From Siphonodentalium dalli (lineage: Eukaryota > Mollusca > Scaphopoda > Gadilida > Siphonodentaliidae), in NCBI GenBank assembly GCA_032622095.1, contig CP136064.1, positions 146,191,864-146,255,863 on the forward strand: a DNA stretch of 64,000 nt. The letters are read 5' to 3'. Positions 22,650 to 33,959 of this stretch are shown in pieces. The notes under the pieces were generated by a model. It was given only the letters and a program-made list of their open reading frames with translations. It was not told where the DNA came from and searched no databases. A program made the translations under genes and the position numbers. Position 1 is the stretch's first letter, and the number at the start of each line of letters is the position of its first letter.

Positions 22650-22990
22650 GATTCCAACAACAACAATTTTGTTTAAATGCCGCTTCAGTTATCAGAATCG
22701 ATAAATTGCCCAAAACTAATACACACCCCTGTCAACTCTAGTATAAAATTGTCCAAAACATGTTATTTATATCAAAGTGTTGTTCGAAGTATTTGGCTGT
22801 TCATTTATGGAGGACAATTAAAGATATATACAATACGCCTCGATAGTGAAAAATAATAGGTTTTAAAAATCCATACATAATAACTCTGAGTTTTGATATG
22901 TGGGTTCCTAGATTCGAATCAAACATTTGTTATCCCCGAATCCAAATAAATAGTAATTGAGGGCGTTTAATCGGATTATAAAATGCATTT
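22650..22990 (+). repeat. Copy of a dispersed repeat also at 48280-48620
   Basis: Both copies share gttatcagaatcgat, ctgtcaactctagtat-type and tttatatca-like blocks in the same order. The right part (ataactctgag, gggttcctagattcgaatca) also resembles the inner arm of the TTAA element at 21662. It is probably a diverged relative of that element. Confidence 0.5.
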
Positions 22991-23530
22991 TTAATCATGC
23001 TTGTATATTCTTATACTAAATCATTTATATCGCCCACGTATTGTGCTTATTTATATACATCTAACCGTGTCAGTTACAATCAATGGGGAAACGAAGTTTA
23101 TCCTATATATTCGGGAACACATCAAACTATATCTACTATCTGATGTATTATTGGATAGCTATAACTCCGAGATTGACAGTGTTAGGAATAAAATTAATTA
23201 ATCCACATAACAGATTTCAGTATGATTGAATACCAGCTAGAGGTGTGACTGTCCCAATGGGACTAAGGATACCCCCTGTTTTCAAAATACTAAGATGTTT
23301 CACATGTCAGTAAACATTTAGTTAAAATAAAATAAAATAACAGTTCCCACAGCAGGTGCACAACCCTAACCCTAAAGTAATATTAAACCTATTGACCGAA
23401 AAATGTAGGAATAAAAGCTTGGACAAAATTATGCATGTTGCGAAAATGTTCTAAGTTGAAAAAGGGGAATAACTCCACACACAAAAAGTAGGACAGACGT
23501 CATAATCGCAGGTGCACATGCATTACACTA

Positions 23531-23764
23531 TGGCAAGCCAAACCGCTATTTAATATTAATTTTACTTAAGTAAAATAAAATGAAGTTTTATTTTACTTAA
23601 GTAAAATAAAGTGTCTTTTTATTTTACTTAAGTGAAATAAAGCGCCATCTACATGGTTTTATTTTACTTAAGTAAAATAAAATCACTCTTCTTTTTTTTT
23701 TTAAATTACAAAACTTTTATTTTATTTAAGTAAAATTAATATTAAATAGCGGTTTGGCTTGCCA
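23531..23764. mobile_element. 234-bp MITE with ~50-bp inverted ends, TA-flanked
   Basis: The left end TGGCAAGCCAAACCGCTATT is matched by AATAGCGGTTTGGCTTGCCA on the right. TA lies on both sides (23529-23530 and 23765-23766). The interior consists of four or five repeats of the palindrome TTTTACTTAAGTAAAA or close variants. It is non-coding. Confidence 0.8.
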
Positions 23765-23766
23765 TA

Positions 23767-24581
23767 TTGCACAAGATCCCATGGTACTAAATATCAGTGC
23801 CAAGATTAAAAAACATTCACCGAAAAATGTAGGTCGTATATAGACCTGAAAAACTAGGCCCGGTAGCTGAGAAAGTCCTAAGATCACGGACATACAATCG
23901 CACGCTCCAATTTTTAGTAAAGTGCATGGGAAGGCAGTGATGAATTGCAGGGGGAACGCCGTCCCTCCACCTTTTTCGTCGGGGGAACGCCGTCCACCCA
24001 TTTAATTTGTCCATTTCAGACGAAAATGAGTTAATGAAACAAATATTTTATACTCTGCACCCGTCCAAATCGAACTTGATCACATCGTGACTCGTGAGTC
24101 GTAGCGTATATATATTTTTATGACTGAGTCTGTGCCAATGAAAGTGTTTTAACAGTTTAATTCGATCGGCATCACATTCAGGTGATCATGTTCGAATACG
24201 CACCGTGAAAGATAAACATTGGAGAGAGCCGGGTATAATTCGTGATGATGCCACACCAGAGACACCTGGCAGGAGTTATCTCGTTAAAACACACCAAGGA
24301 ATTATAAGATGAAACCTCAGGCATCTTCAAAAAATACCATTCTCAACGACGGAGGAAGTGAGTCTGATAAGAACGGAAGAGACTCTGATAGAAACCTTGA
24401 TAGTGGAACTTTTGAGTCATACCAGAAGCGGTCGTTTGGTGTCAAGCACCAGATATAAACAACACAATTGATCTTGTAATCAGCTATAATGTATCCACAC
24501 ATTCTTTGTAATCAGTTATACATTTAATCTTTGTAATAATTTTTCAATGTCTTGGATATATAAGTGGGTACCCGTGAGATT
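23767..24581. other. No gene; a 15-bp direct repeat
   Basis: GGGGGAACGCCGTCC occurs at 23950-23964 and 23981-23995. Otherwise I see no supported feature. Confidence 0.4.
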
Positions 24582-25530
24582 GGGACATGACAATCTGCGG
24601 GATGGGATGGGATATGGGACAAAACGACAATCTGCGGGACAGAATTTCAAATTGCGTGGGACGGCCGATATCTCGAGGAATACAGGGCGTAGGGGGCTCA
24701 TTTTGGTGTCTAACGAAAGGCCCACATTCGCCCTATCCACACATATTAACCCCACCACTGACCGGACATCAGAAGTTGCATTATTTGATCGACAACTGAC
24801 CTAACATGGGTGGAATTTGGGATAGAATGACAATCTGCGGGACAGGATTTTCAAATTGCGTGGGACGGCCGATATCTCGAGGAATACAGCGCGTAGAGGG
24901 CTACTTTTGGTGTCTAACGAAAGGTCCACATTCTCCCTATCCACACATATTAACCCCGCCACTGACCGGACACCGGAAGTCACATTATTCGGTCGACAAC
25001 TGACCTAACATAAAATTCCACAAACACGAAAAACTGCGTTCGACATTAATGTTTAGAATTTAGATTTCTCGTTGAATACACTAGCAAACAACAAGTTTTA
25101 GGTATCAAATAACGCAGTGGAATACTGTGCATTTTTAGCTACAATATGGCTGTTGTATTGCGAATATTGTAATGGCGAACACGCAAACACGCTCCGATAA
25201 AACAGCTAAAAATAGACTCGATGTTTACAATTACAGGATCGATCTCAGCAGGTATATTCAATATAATGGGGCGTAGAGTATATCAAAATGTAGAATTAGA
25301 CACAGGGAATGTATTTTTTTCCAAATGGGTCCACCAGGCGGTGAAATTGTTGCAGAAATTCGCTCCAAGATAGTCTCACTTATTTTTATTTCAGTTGTGA
25401 CTAAAAGCCCAGATGCCGGAGCCCAGCGACTAAAAGCCAAGTTACAAAATAGATCAACTGGTTTGAACGAATGAATATGTCAATGGTAAGACTATTCAAA
25501 AGAATATTCAAATCAAATAGTGTCCGCCAT
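24582..25530 (+). repeat. Inverted-repeat arm A
   Basis: This arm is the reverse complement of 27241-28008 and colinear with 31592-32549. It starts with gggacatgacaatctgcggg and contains two tandem ~210-bp blocks (24582-24805 and 24806-25014), each with cgatatctcgaggaatacag and cacatattaaccccgccact. It ends in aatgaatatgtcaatggtaa next to the minisatellite. A 21-bp stretch present in arm B is missing near 25518. Confidence 0.85.
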
Positions 25531-27240
25531 TCATATATGCGTGGAGGTTCTCATATTAACATATTATCTGCCTGTCATACGCGGTGGAGGTTCATATTAT
25601 CCGCCGGTCATACGCGAGGGAAGTTCTCATATTATCCTCTGGTCCTACGCGGGGGAGGTTCTGATATGAACATATTATCTGCTGGTCATATGCGGTGGAG
25701 GTTCATATTATCCACCGGTCATACGCGAGGGAGGTTCTCATATTATCCACCGGTCATACGTAGGGGAGGTTCTCATATGAACATATTATCCGCCGGTCAT
25801 ATGCGGTGGAGGTTCTCATATGAACATATTATCTGCCGGTCATATGCGAGGGAGGTTCTCATATTATCCACCGCGTATGACCGGCAGATAATATGTTCAT
25901 ATCAGAAACTCCCCCACCTATGGCCGAAGGATAATATGAGAACTTCCCTCGCGTATGACCGGCAGATAATATGAACCTCCACCGCGTATGACCGGCGGAT
26001 AATATGTTCATATGAGAACCTCCACCGCGTATGACCGGCGGATAATATGTTCATATGAGAACCTCCCCTACGTATGACCGGTGGATAATATAAACCTCCA
26101 CCGCATATGACCGGCAGATAATATGTTCATATCAGAACCTCCCCCACCTATGACCGAAGGATAATATGAGAACTTCCCTCGCGTATGACCGGCGGATAAT
26201 ATGAACCTCCAACGCGTATGACAGGCGGATAATATGTTCATATGAGAACCTCCACCACGTATGAACGGTGGATAATATGAACCTCCACCGTGTATGACCG
26301 GCGAATAATATGTTCATATCAGAACCTCCCCCACGTATGACCGGAGGATAATATGAGAACCTCCCTCGCGTATGACCAGCGGATAATATGAACCTCCACC
26401 GCGTATGACCGGCAGATAATATGCTCATATGAGAACCTCCCTTACGTATGACTGGAGGATAATATGAGAACCTCCCTCGCGTATGACCGGTGGATAATAT
26501 GAGAACCTCCCTCGCATATGACCGGCGGATAAAATGTTCATATGAGAACTTCCACTGCGTATGACCGGCGGATAATATGTTCATATGAGAACCTCCCCTA
26601 CGTATGACCGGTGGATAATATGAATCTCCACCGTGTATGACCTGCGGATAATATGTTCATATGAGAACCTCCCCAACGTATGACTGGAGGATAATATGAG
26701 AACCTCCCTCGCGTATGACCGGTGGATTATATGAGAAACTCCCTCGCGTATGACCGGCGGATAATATGAACCTCCACCGCGTATGACCGGCGGATATAAT
26801 GTTCATATGAGAACCTCCCCAACGTATGACCGGAGGATAATATGAGAACCTCCCACACGTATGACCGGTGGATAATATGAGAACCTCCCCTACGTATGAC
26901 CTGTGGATAATATGAACCTCCACCGTGTATGACCGGCGGATAATATGTTCATATCAGAACCTCCCCCACATATGACCGAAGGATAATATGAGAACTTCCC
27001 TTGCGTATGATCGGCAGATTATATGAACCTCCACCGCGTATGACCAGCGGATAATATGTTCATATGAGAACCTCCCCAATGTATGACCGGAGGATAATAT
27101 GAAAACTTCCCTCGCGTATGACCGGCGGATAATATGAACCTCCACCGCGTATGACCGGCAGATAATATGTTCATATGAGAATATCCCCGCGTATGACTGG
27201 CAGATAATATGAGAACTTCCACCGCATATATGAATGGCGG
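25531..27240. repeat. 31-41-bp minisatellite with an orientation switch at ~25872
   Basis: Units alternate between a longer form (cgtatgaccggcggataata followed by tgttcatatgagaacctcc) and a shorter form lacking gttcatatgag. From 25531 to about 25872 units read in one orientation, and from there to 27240 in the other, so the array is a head-to-head palindrome. Long open frames across it (GHTRWRFILSAGHTRGRF-type) arise in more than one frame from the repeat itself. Confidence 0.9.
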
Positions 27241-28008
27241 ACACATAAGTTTTTAAGTCTATAAACACTATTTGATTTGAATATTCTATTGAATAGTCTT
27301 ACCATTGACATATTCATTCGTTCAAACCAGTTGATCTATTTTGTAACTTGGCTTTTAGTCGCTGGGCTCCGGCATCTGGGTTTTTAGTCACAACTGAAAT
27401 AAAAATAAGTGCGAATATCTTGGAGTGAATTTCTGCAACAATTTCACCGCCTGGTGGACCCATTTGGAAAAAAATACATTCCCTGTGTCTAATTCTATAT
27501 TTTGATATATACTATACGCCCCATTATATTGAATATACCGGCTGAAATCGATCCTGTAATTGTAAACATCGAGTCTATTTTTAGCTGTTTTATCAGAGCG
27601 TGTTTGCGTGTTCGCCATTACAATATTCGCACTAAAACAGCCATATTGTAGCTAAAAACGAATGCACAGTATTCCACTGCGTTATTTGATACATAAAACG
27701 TGTTGTTTGCTAGTGTATTCATCGAGAAATCTAAATTCTAAACATTAATGTCGAACGCAGTTTTTCGTGTTTGTGGCATTTTATGTTAGGTCAGTTCTCG
27801 ACCGAATAATGTAACTTCTGGTGTTTGGTTAGTGGCGGGGTTAATATGTTTGGATATGGCGAACGTGGGCCTTTCGTTAGACACCAAAATGAGACCCCTA
27901 CGCCCTGTATTCCTCGATATATCGGCCGTCCCACGCAATTTGAAATTCTGTCCCGCAGATTGTCGTTTTGTCCCATATCCCATCCCATCCCGCAGATTGT
28001 CATGTCCC
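27241..28008 (-). repeat. Inverted-repeat arm B (left flank of the hAT unit)
   Basis: It is inverted relative to arms A and C. It ends towards the hAT gene with cgcagattgtcatgtccc and on the outer side with acacataagtttttaagtct. It carries only one of the two ~210-bp blocks. An open frame at 27388-27618 on the minus strand (MANTQTRSDKTAKNRLDVYN start) is partly preserved in arm A and broken in arm C. Confidence 0.85.
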
Positions 28009-28052
28009 GACACGAGCGGTGTTTCCCGCATATTCACAACAATACTATTATA

Positions 28053-30217
28053 ATGTCTCGTCAGAGTAACTTGTCGTCGTTTTTCACGAAACAAAATACA
28101 AATAAATCGATTGAAGTGGACAGCTGTTCGAACGGGGAGACAACGGTACCACTGGTAAACTTTGCCGATCACGACGATAAGTACAATTCAAAACTCAGCG
28201 CCACCAATGACATTGACAATGGCACTGTCACGACTCTGCTCGTGAAACCAATATTGTGGTCAGATGAGATGTGGAAATCCAAGAAAGAGACATACCCTTG
28301 GTTAATATGCAAGGATGGAAAATTAGGATGCCAAAAGTGTAGATGTAAAGGATCTTGGCCCAAATAAGACGCATGGTGTATAGTTCTAAGCAAGAAATGG
28401 CGAGAAATCTCAATCGAAGCTAATGGTAAATGTCGTGAGTCAGAGTTGTCATCACTGAGGAAGAAAATATATAAGCATGTCAATTCTGATGCCCACAAGG
28501 ATGCTTCTGGCCTCCTTCTCCAAAAGGACCGCGACGTTATCACGAACAGTGTAGATAGACTACAAAGGAAACACCTGGTATCAACGGAACATGTCATTCG
28601 ATCCGCATTCATGTTACATTGCCAAAAACGACAGGCCGTATACAGTCAAGGTTTGATTGATTTGCAAAATATGAATGGAGCTCAAGTGGGTGTAGGGTTA
28701 CACTCGAAATTTTCAGCTGTCAATATAGTTAACCACATTGCTCAAGATATGCGCACAAATTTGTGCAAATCAATCCGTTCGCACAAGGGAAAACTATCAA
28801 TTCTCATAGACGAATCAACTACAATATCCCAGAAATCTACTATTATTGTTTACCTGAAGGCCGAATTTGATTCTGGTGACCCACAATTTATATTTCTAGA
28901 CTTAAGGGAACTATGTGATGGTGAGAACGCTGATGATATTTACTCAGATTTATTGTCATGTTTGAAAATATTCGGATTTGATAAACTCTATTTAAGTGAC
29001 CACCTCATAGGTTTCACAAGCGATGGCGCCAGTGCATTGACTGGGAAAAACTCTGGTGTAATTGAGTTACTTCGCAAGGACTTCCCGAACATCATCACAT
29101 GGCATTGTCTCAGTCACCGACTGGAACTAGCTGTTGGATATTCAGTACCCAAACTCAATGGTGTATCGCATTTCAAAATATTTATAGAAAAACTCCACAA
29201 CGTGTATAGCCAGTCGCCCAAAAATCAGAGGGAACTGAAATAGATTGCACTGAATCTAGAATCATAGCTCCGGAAAATTGGAGTGGCGAGTAGTTTTAGA
29301 ACTGTTTTTGCTGTATGGAACAATTACGAGTCACTCTACAAACACGTCGAATCGAAAGCTGCTGCAAATAAAAAATCATCCGCACAATTTGAGGGTCTCC
29401 GAAGACATCTTAGATCACCTGAGTTCTTAATGGATTTAACATCTATGTATGACCTCTTGTTCGAACTATCAAAGCTCTCTGAACTATTCCAAAAGCGGGA
29501 CATGGACATAGTCAAGGCGGACAAATGTGTGCGATGCACGATACGAGCAATTGAGTTACTCAAAACTAACACTGGAACGAAAGCGATGACAGCTAACGAC
29601 GCTATAGAGAGTGGTTACTTTGCAAGCATAAATCTAGTTTCAAACACCAAGTTAGTCAGAATTGATCAAGAAAAGTTGATTGATCAGCTCGTAAGTGCAC
29701 TCCAAGATAGACTATTCGCTGCAACTGCGTCGTGTGGGCAGCGGAAGGTCACCGAGTATGACAATCTTCTTGGTAAAATCAAGATGTTGCACCCGGAATA
29801 CTGGCCCGTGGATGAGATCAGATCTCTATGCAGCCGTTTTCGTTTAGCCAGTAGTTCTATCGTCGATATGCGTACAAAACATTCGTAGAAAATAATGGCC
29901 GACGTGTACCTGAAGATCTTGCGCCTTTGCTGAAATGCGTCCAGGTCATTCCAATATCTTCAGCTGAATGTGAGAGAGGATTCAGCCAAATGAACTTGAT
30001 ATGTACTATTTTGAGGAATCGCCTGCTCGTTGAGAATGTTTCTGGGTTAATTTTCCTAAAGTTGAATGGGCCACCGATCGAAAATTGGAGTCCAGAAAAA
30101 TACGCAATAACTTGGCTGAGAAAACATCACTCTGCTGATGACACTCGCGTGAAGAAGCGAAAATCTGAGACGGACGAGGAAACTACAAAGAAGCGTCCGT
30201 TCTGGAAGTTAATGTGA
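28053..30217 (+). pseudogene. hAT-type transposase (KIAA1586/ZBED-like), broken
   Basis: The chosen start is the ATG at 28053 (MSRQSNLSSFFTKQN), the usual start style of this group; the frame stays open upstream into arm B. A zinc-finger region follows (CQKC near 28330, then KHVNSDAHKDA near 28475). Transposase landmarks are LIDEST (first Asp), GFTSDGA (second Asp), WHCLSHRLELA, and SSAECERGFSQMN (catalytic Glu) with the C-terminal dimerisation segment ILRNRLLVENVSGLIFLKL. About 720 codons in all, a normal length. Damage: in-frame TAA at 28365, TAG at 29241 and 29265, and a frameshift near 29870. The protein would cut and paste hAT DNA in the nucleus; this copy cannot be translated whole. Confidence 0.9.
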
Positions 30218-30800
30218 CTTAACTGTTACTGTGAGTAATGTAGTCTCTCAATTATCAAACATTTGTTCTATGGTCAATTAAATTTAAATTGCTCTTGTTA
30301 ATTCCTAACGTTAATTTTCATAAGAATTCTTGAGTTGGTTTGAAATTAGAATGGGTCGTCCTCTGATCGATTACACAATGTGAACGTATTCATTTTATTG
30401 CGTTTGCATTTGGTAAGACAAGAATATATCGATATTATTTGCTTGATCATAGAATGGTCTATTATAATTCAAAGTCAACTATAGACATTTTGCGGTACCA
30501 TGAAAGTTATATACTTACAATGTCACAATGTTCTGAAAAGTAACCAGAGGGCCTCGTTTGTACTCAAAATTTCAAAATTTTCCCGGGGGAGGTCCCTCGG
30601 CCCCCCCACACCGAGAGGGGAAAAAACCCCTCTCATGCTCTCCCACCCCGCGACGCGTTCCGCGTCGGTCATCGCTTCGCGATGAATGGACCGTTCCCCC
30701 ACCTCTTTATTTGGCAATTCATCACGGCAGGGAAGGTGAATCAGTAAAAGGTGCAACAAGGGTTAAAATTGGAAATAAATCGAAAATGTGAAAACGGCTT
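30218..30800 (+). other. 3' flank of the hAT gene with GC-rich block
   Basis: At 30575-30700 there is a GC-rich tract (cccgggggaggtccctcgg, ccgagaggggaaaaaaccccc-type, gcgacgcgttccgcgtcgg). From memory, a similar tract follows the transposase in other animal elements of this group, so I treat it as part of the element. The cgcttcgcg and gcgttccgc stretches are small palindromes. Confidence 0.45.
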
Positions 30801-31059
30801 GCCATATACGTTTGTTGTCACATACTGGTGCAGCTAGCGGGTGACATTCTAAGAAAAAATTGACCACTTGAAGTTCAAATAGGCTTTAGGCCCTACACAT
30901 GGCCGGTGGGACTTCTAGTTAACACTGTCGCCAACGGAAAATAATTATAGTTGTTTGTTGAGAATGAAGACAACCCATCATCTCTATAAATAGAAAACGA
31001 CAAACGTCTAAATTTAGCTGATCCATTCAGCATCGTGGTTATAAATATCGATGACGGCG

Positions 31060-31465
31060 TATATATAGATACAATTATGTTGCTTTTCTGTTAAATATCC
31101 CACGAGAAGAAGATCGTAAACGCTGTTAATTTGATCTATCCAATTTTAAGGTGAGATTAAATATAATTATAATAAATGCATCGCCAAGCGTGGCATATAA
31201 TATATGCCCACCTACGCTCGATCAATTTAGACTATACAGTATTTAAACACTGTTAGAAGTAAATTAGAGAGTGGGCAATTTCTAAATCCAAGAAGTGTGT
31301 ATATCCTTTCCCCTTAAACTGGGCTACCAACACAACAACGCACAACAAAATACGATGTGCCATGCCCAAGCTAGTGGCGTACACGCTGCCATCATAGTTT
31401 TCGTATATATACAGACACAAAATTAAGAAATTCCCAAGTCAAACCAAGCCTTTTCAAAGGGTGAT
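31060..31465 (+). repeat. Dispersed repeat, second copy at 51498-51840
   Basis: Shared landmarks are gacggcgtatatata, cgccaagcgtggcatataat, gctcgatcaatttagactat and gaagtgtgtatatcctttcc. Between the two copies the main difference is expansion of the TA run at 51 kb. Confidence 0.7.
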
Positions 31466-31591
31466 ACTATTTACCGAGAACAAGTCTAAAATTAATAATT
31501 AAGTGTTAGTAATGTTCAATTATAGTGTATATAATTGTCAATCTGAAGTGAATAGTATACCATATTTGACATTTTAAATGACATATATAAG
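31466..31591 (+). repeat. Repeat beginning tatttaccgagaacaag, second copy at 57421-57560
   Basis: The two copies match from actatttaccgagaacaagt through cattttaaatgacatat. Here arm C begins directly after; at 57.5 kb the sequence instead runs to an inverted cttgttctcggt at about 57606. Confidence 0.65.
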
Positions 31592-32549
31592 GGGACATGA
31601 CAATCTGCGGAATGGGATGGAATATGGAATAGAACGACAATCTGCGGAACAGAAATTCAAATTGCGTGGAACGGCCGATATCTCGAGGAATACAGGGCGT
31701 AGGGCGCTCATGTTGGTGTCTAACGAAAGGCCCACATTCGCCCTATCCACACATATTAACCCCGCCACTGACCGGACACCAGAAGTTGCATTATTTGATC
31801 GAAAACTGACCTAACATGGGGTGAAATTTGGGATAGCATGGCAATCTGCGGAACGGAATTTCAAATTGCGTCGAACGGCCGATATCTCGAGGAATACAGG
31901 GCGTAGGGCGCTCATTTTGGTGTCTAACGAAAGGCCGATATTCGCCCTATCCACACATATTAACCCCGCCACTGAACGGACACCGGAAGTTGCATTATTC
32001 GGTCGAAAACTGACCTAACATAAAATGCCACAAACACGAAAAACTGCGTTCGACATTAATGTTTAGAATTTAGATTTCTCGACGAATACGCTAGCAAACA
32101 CCAAGTTTTAGGTATCAAATAACGCAGTGGAATACTGTGCACTCGTTTTTATCTACAATATGGCTGTTTTAGTGCGAAAACTGTAATAGCGAAACGCAAA
32201 CAAGCGCCGATAAAACAGCTAAAAATAGACTCGATGTTTACATTTACACGATCGATTTCAGCTGGTATATTCAATATAATGGGGCGTATAGTATATCAAA
32301 ATGTAGGATTAGACACAGGGAATGTATTTTTTCCCAAATGGGTCCACCACGCGGTGAAATTGTTGCAGAAATTCGCTCCAAAATATTCGCACTTCAGTTG
32401 TGACTAAAAGCCCAGATGCCGGAGCCCGGCGACTAAAAGCCAAGTTACAAAATAGATTAACTGGTTTGAACGCATGAATATGTCAATGGTCAGACTGTTG
32501 GAAATAATACCCAATTTTTTTTTATAGACTTATATAAACACTTACGTGT
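31592..32549 (+). repeat. Inverted-repeat arm C (right flank of the hAT unit)
   Basis: It is colinear with arm A, with two tandem ~210-bp blocks (31592-31818 and 31819-32025), then attaatgtttagaatttaga and aatatgtcaatggtcagact. Compared with arm A, several GGG triplets read GGA here (cgggat to cggaat, gggac to ggaac). Confidence 0.85.
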
Positions 32550-33094
32550 GAAACTCGAATTTTAATTAAATCCATGATTGTGTAGTCTCTCGTATATCAC
32601 GAACACTGCGCGCACACATTTTATTGGAATACATGCCATCTTTGCCTTGTGTTTTGTTTAGTTTAGTTTTTTTGGCGACCAAAGATGAGATGTGTTCGCA
32701 CCACACTGTGCTAAGGCCAATGAAATCACTGAATTTCAGATTATCAGCTTAACCGCATTATTTCATTAGTATCTGAAGCAAATTAATGAACACCATAAAC
32801 AATAGAAAATTAACACAGCTCTTCGTGCGGGATAATCTTTAAAGCCAGTGACACCTCAGTCATCCTGACAGACTGTACAAACATAATGATAATGGGGCAT
32901 TATGCATCATGAATATTTTTGTTAATTGGAATTGTCAAATCTAACATGCATGTTGTGGCTTCTAAGTAAACAAATTACCAGTTTTTTTAAATGGAGGCAT
33001 GATGTTAAAGGACTCTTAGTTGCAATTAAGACCCTCGCAATAAATGCTTCAACAAACGCTCTTTATTGACTACCCTATACATGTTCTATGTATA
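32550..33094. other. No gene recognised
   Basis: AT-rich, with no supported feature. Confidence 0.4.
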
Positions 33095-33500
33095 CTATAG
33101 GGCGACTGTATATACACAGACGGTATAGATAACTTTTAAGAGTGTTAACAATATTTTATTAGAACGAAAAAACAGAACGTCACATTTACAATGTATACAT
33201 AGAAAAATAACAAATAGTTCAAATGGCGATATGATAACAAGCAATAAGCCTATGGCTTTTATAAAAATCCTTTCCTCTAGAAATGTTACCCCGAGTGTCA
33301 ATAGAGACAGCTGCATGGTAAAGAAAGCGGGGATTTGAATATAGTTATGTTTTCTCAGGTTTTTTGTGAAGTAGGTTAAGCGAGTGTGGGGTTGAGAAGG
33401 GTTGGGTGTGATTGAGAAGATAATGGAGTAGGTAGGAAAAACAATGAAACAGGAAGGAAAAAATGTGTGGTAAATGGTGCATACAAGCATACATGTATAT
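33095..33500 (-). mobile_element. LINE 3' untranslated fragment
   Basis: On the minus strand the sequence runs through a pyrimidine-rich stretch, then AAGCC-ATA-GGCTT (33246-33258), attgcttgttatcat, and ends with taataaaatattg. The 19.1-kb LINE end has the same order (pyrimidine-rich, AAGCC-TAT-GGCTT, ttgcctaatccca, aataaatactg). No coding part remains. Confidence 0.55.
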
Positions 33501-33698
33501 AGTCGAAATTTTAAATTATGGTAGTGTCCAACATAGAAACGGAATTAGAAATCAAATATGTCTCAGCACTCAGAAGATGTGATATAATGAAACTAGATAA
33601 TTGTTATATGCTGGTAGCGTGTATCAATAAAGTAAATAAAATTAGTAAATACAATCAGTTTTAAGTGCATCAATACGCCAAGGTCATCACTGATTTCA

Positions 33699-33896
33699 CA
33701 TCGCGTGTAGTTTAAAGAGCGAAACTTGATACTACTGTATTTTGCCAAACAGCCTGCTGATCTACGAATGTGCATATATGCAACCACAGTACCGAATACC
33801 GGCGATACTGCACACCAGTACCGGTACCGCAAAATGGCCGAGTACCGACGGTACCGGTACCGGTCCTGTGTGCCGGTGAGAAGCCTGGGTGGTATC
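33699..33896 (-). mobile_element. Fragment of the hAT-like element of 6176-7341
   Basis: The sequence from tgtagtttaaagagcgaaac to gtgagaagcctgggtgg is the diverged reverse complement of about 6176-6360, ending at the element tip (CAGGCTTCTCA in reverse). The other end is missing. Confidence 0.7.
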
Positions 33897-33959
33897 GAAG
33901 ATGGTCATTGGCGCCCATGTTTTTCATCAAAACTCGGAAAACGTTGATGGCTATATAAG

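Larger units (their letters stand above)
27241..32549 (+). mobile_element. Putative hAT element with kilobase inverted repeats
   Basis: Arms B (27241-28008) and C (31592-32549) are inverted copies enclosing an hAT transposase pseudogene. The outer tips match: acacataagt...agtctataaa on the left and the reverse complement acacgtaagtg...agtctataaa on the right. No target duplication could be fixed. hAT inverted repeats are normally tens of bases, so either this is an unusual element or the transposon lies between two copies of an unrelated repeat. Confidence 0.5.

Noticed and set aside
25471-25974. 167-codon open frame across the minisatellite
   Set aside because: The frame is produced by a repeat unit without stops and occurs in several frames; not evidence of a gene.
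25531-27240. Reading the array as a CRISPR
   Set aside because: Units are contiguous and variable without unique spacers, and the context is eukaryotic mobile DNA.
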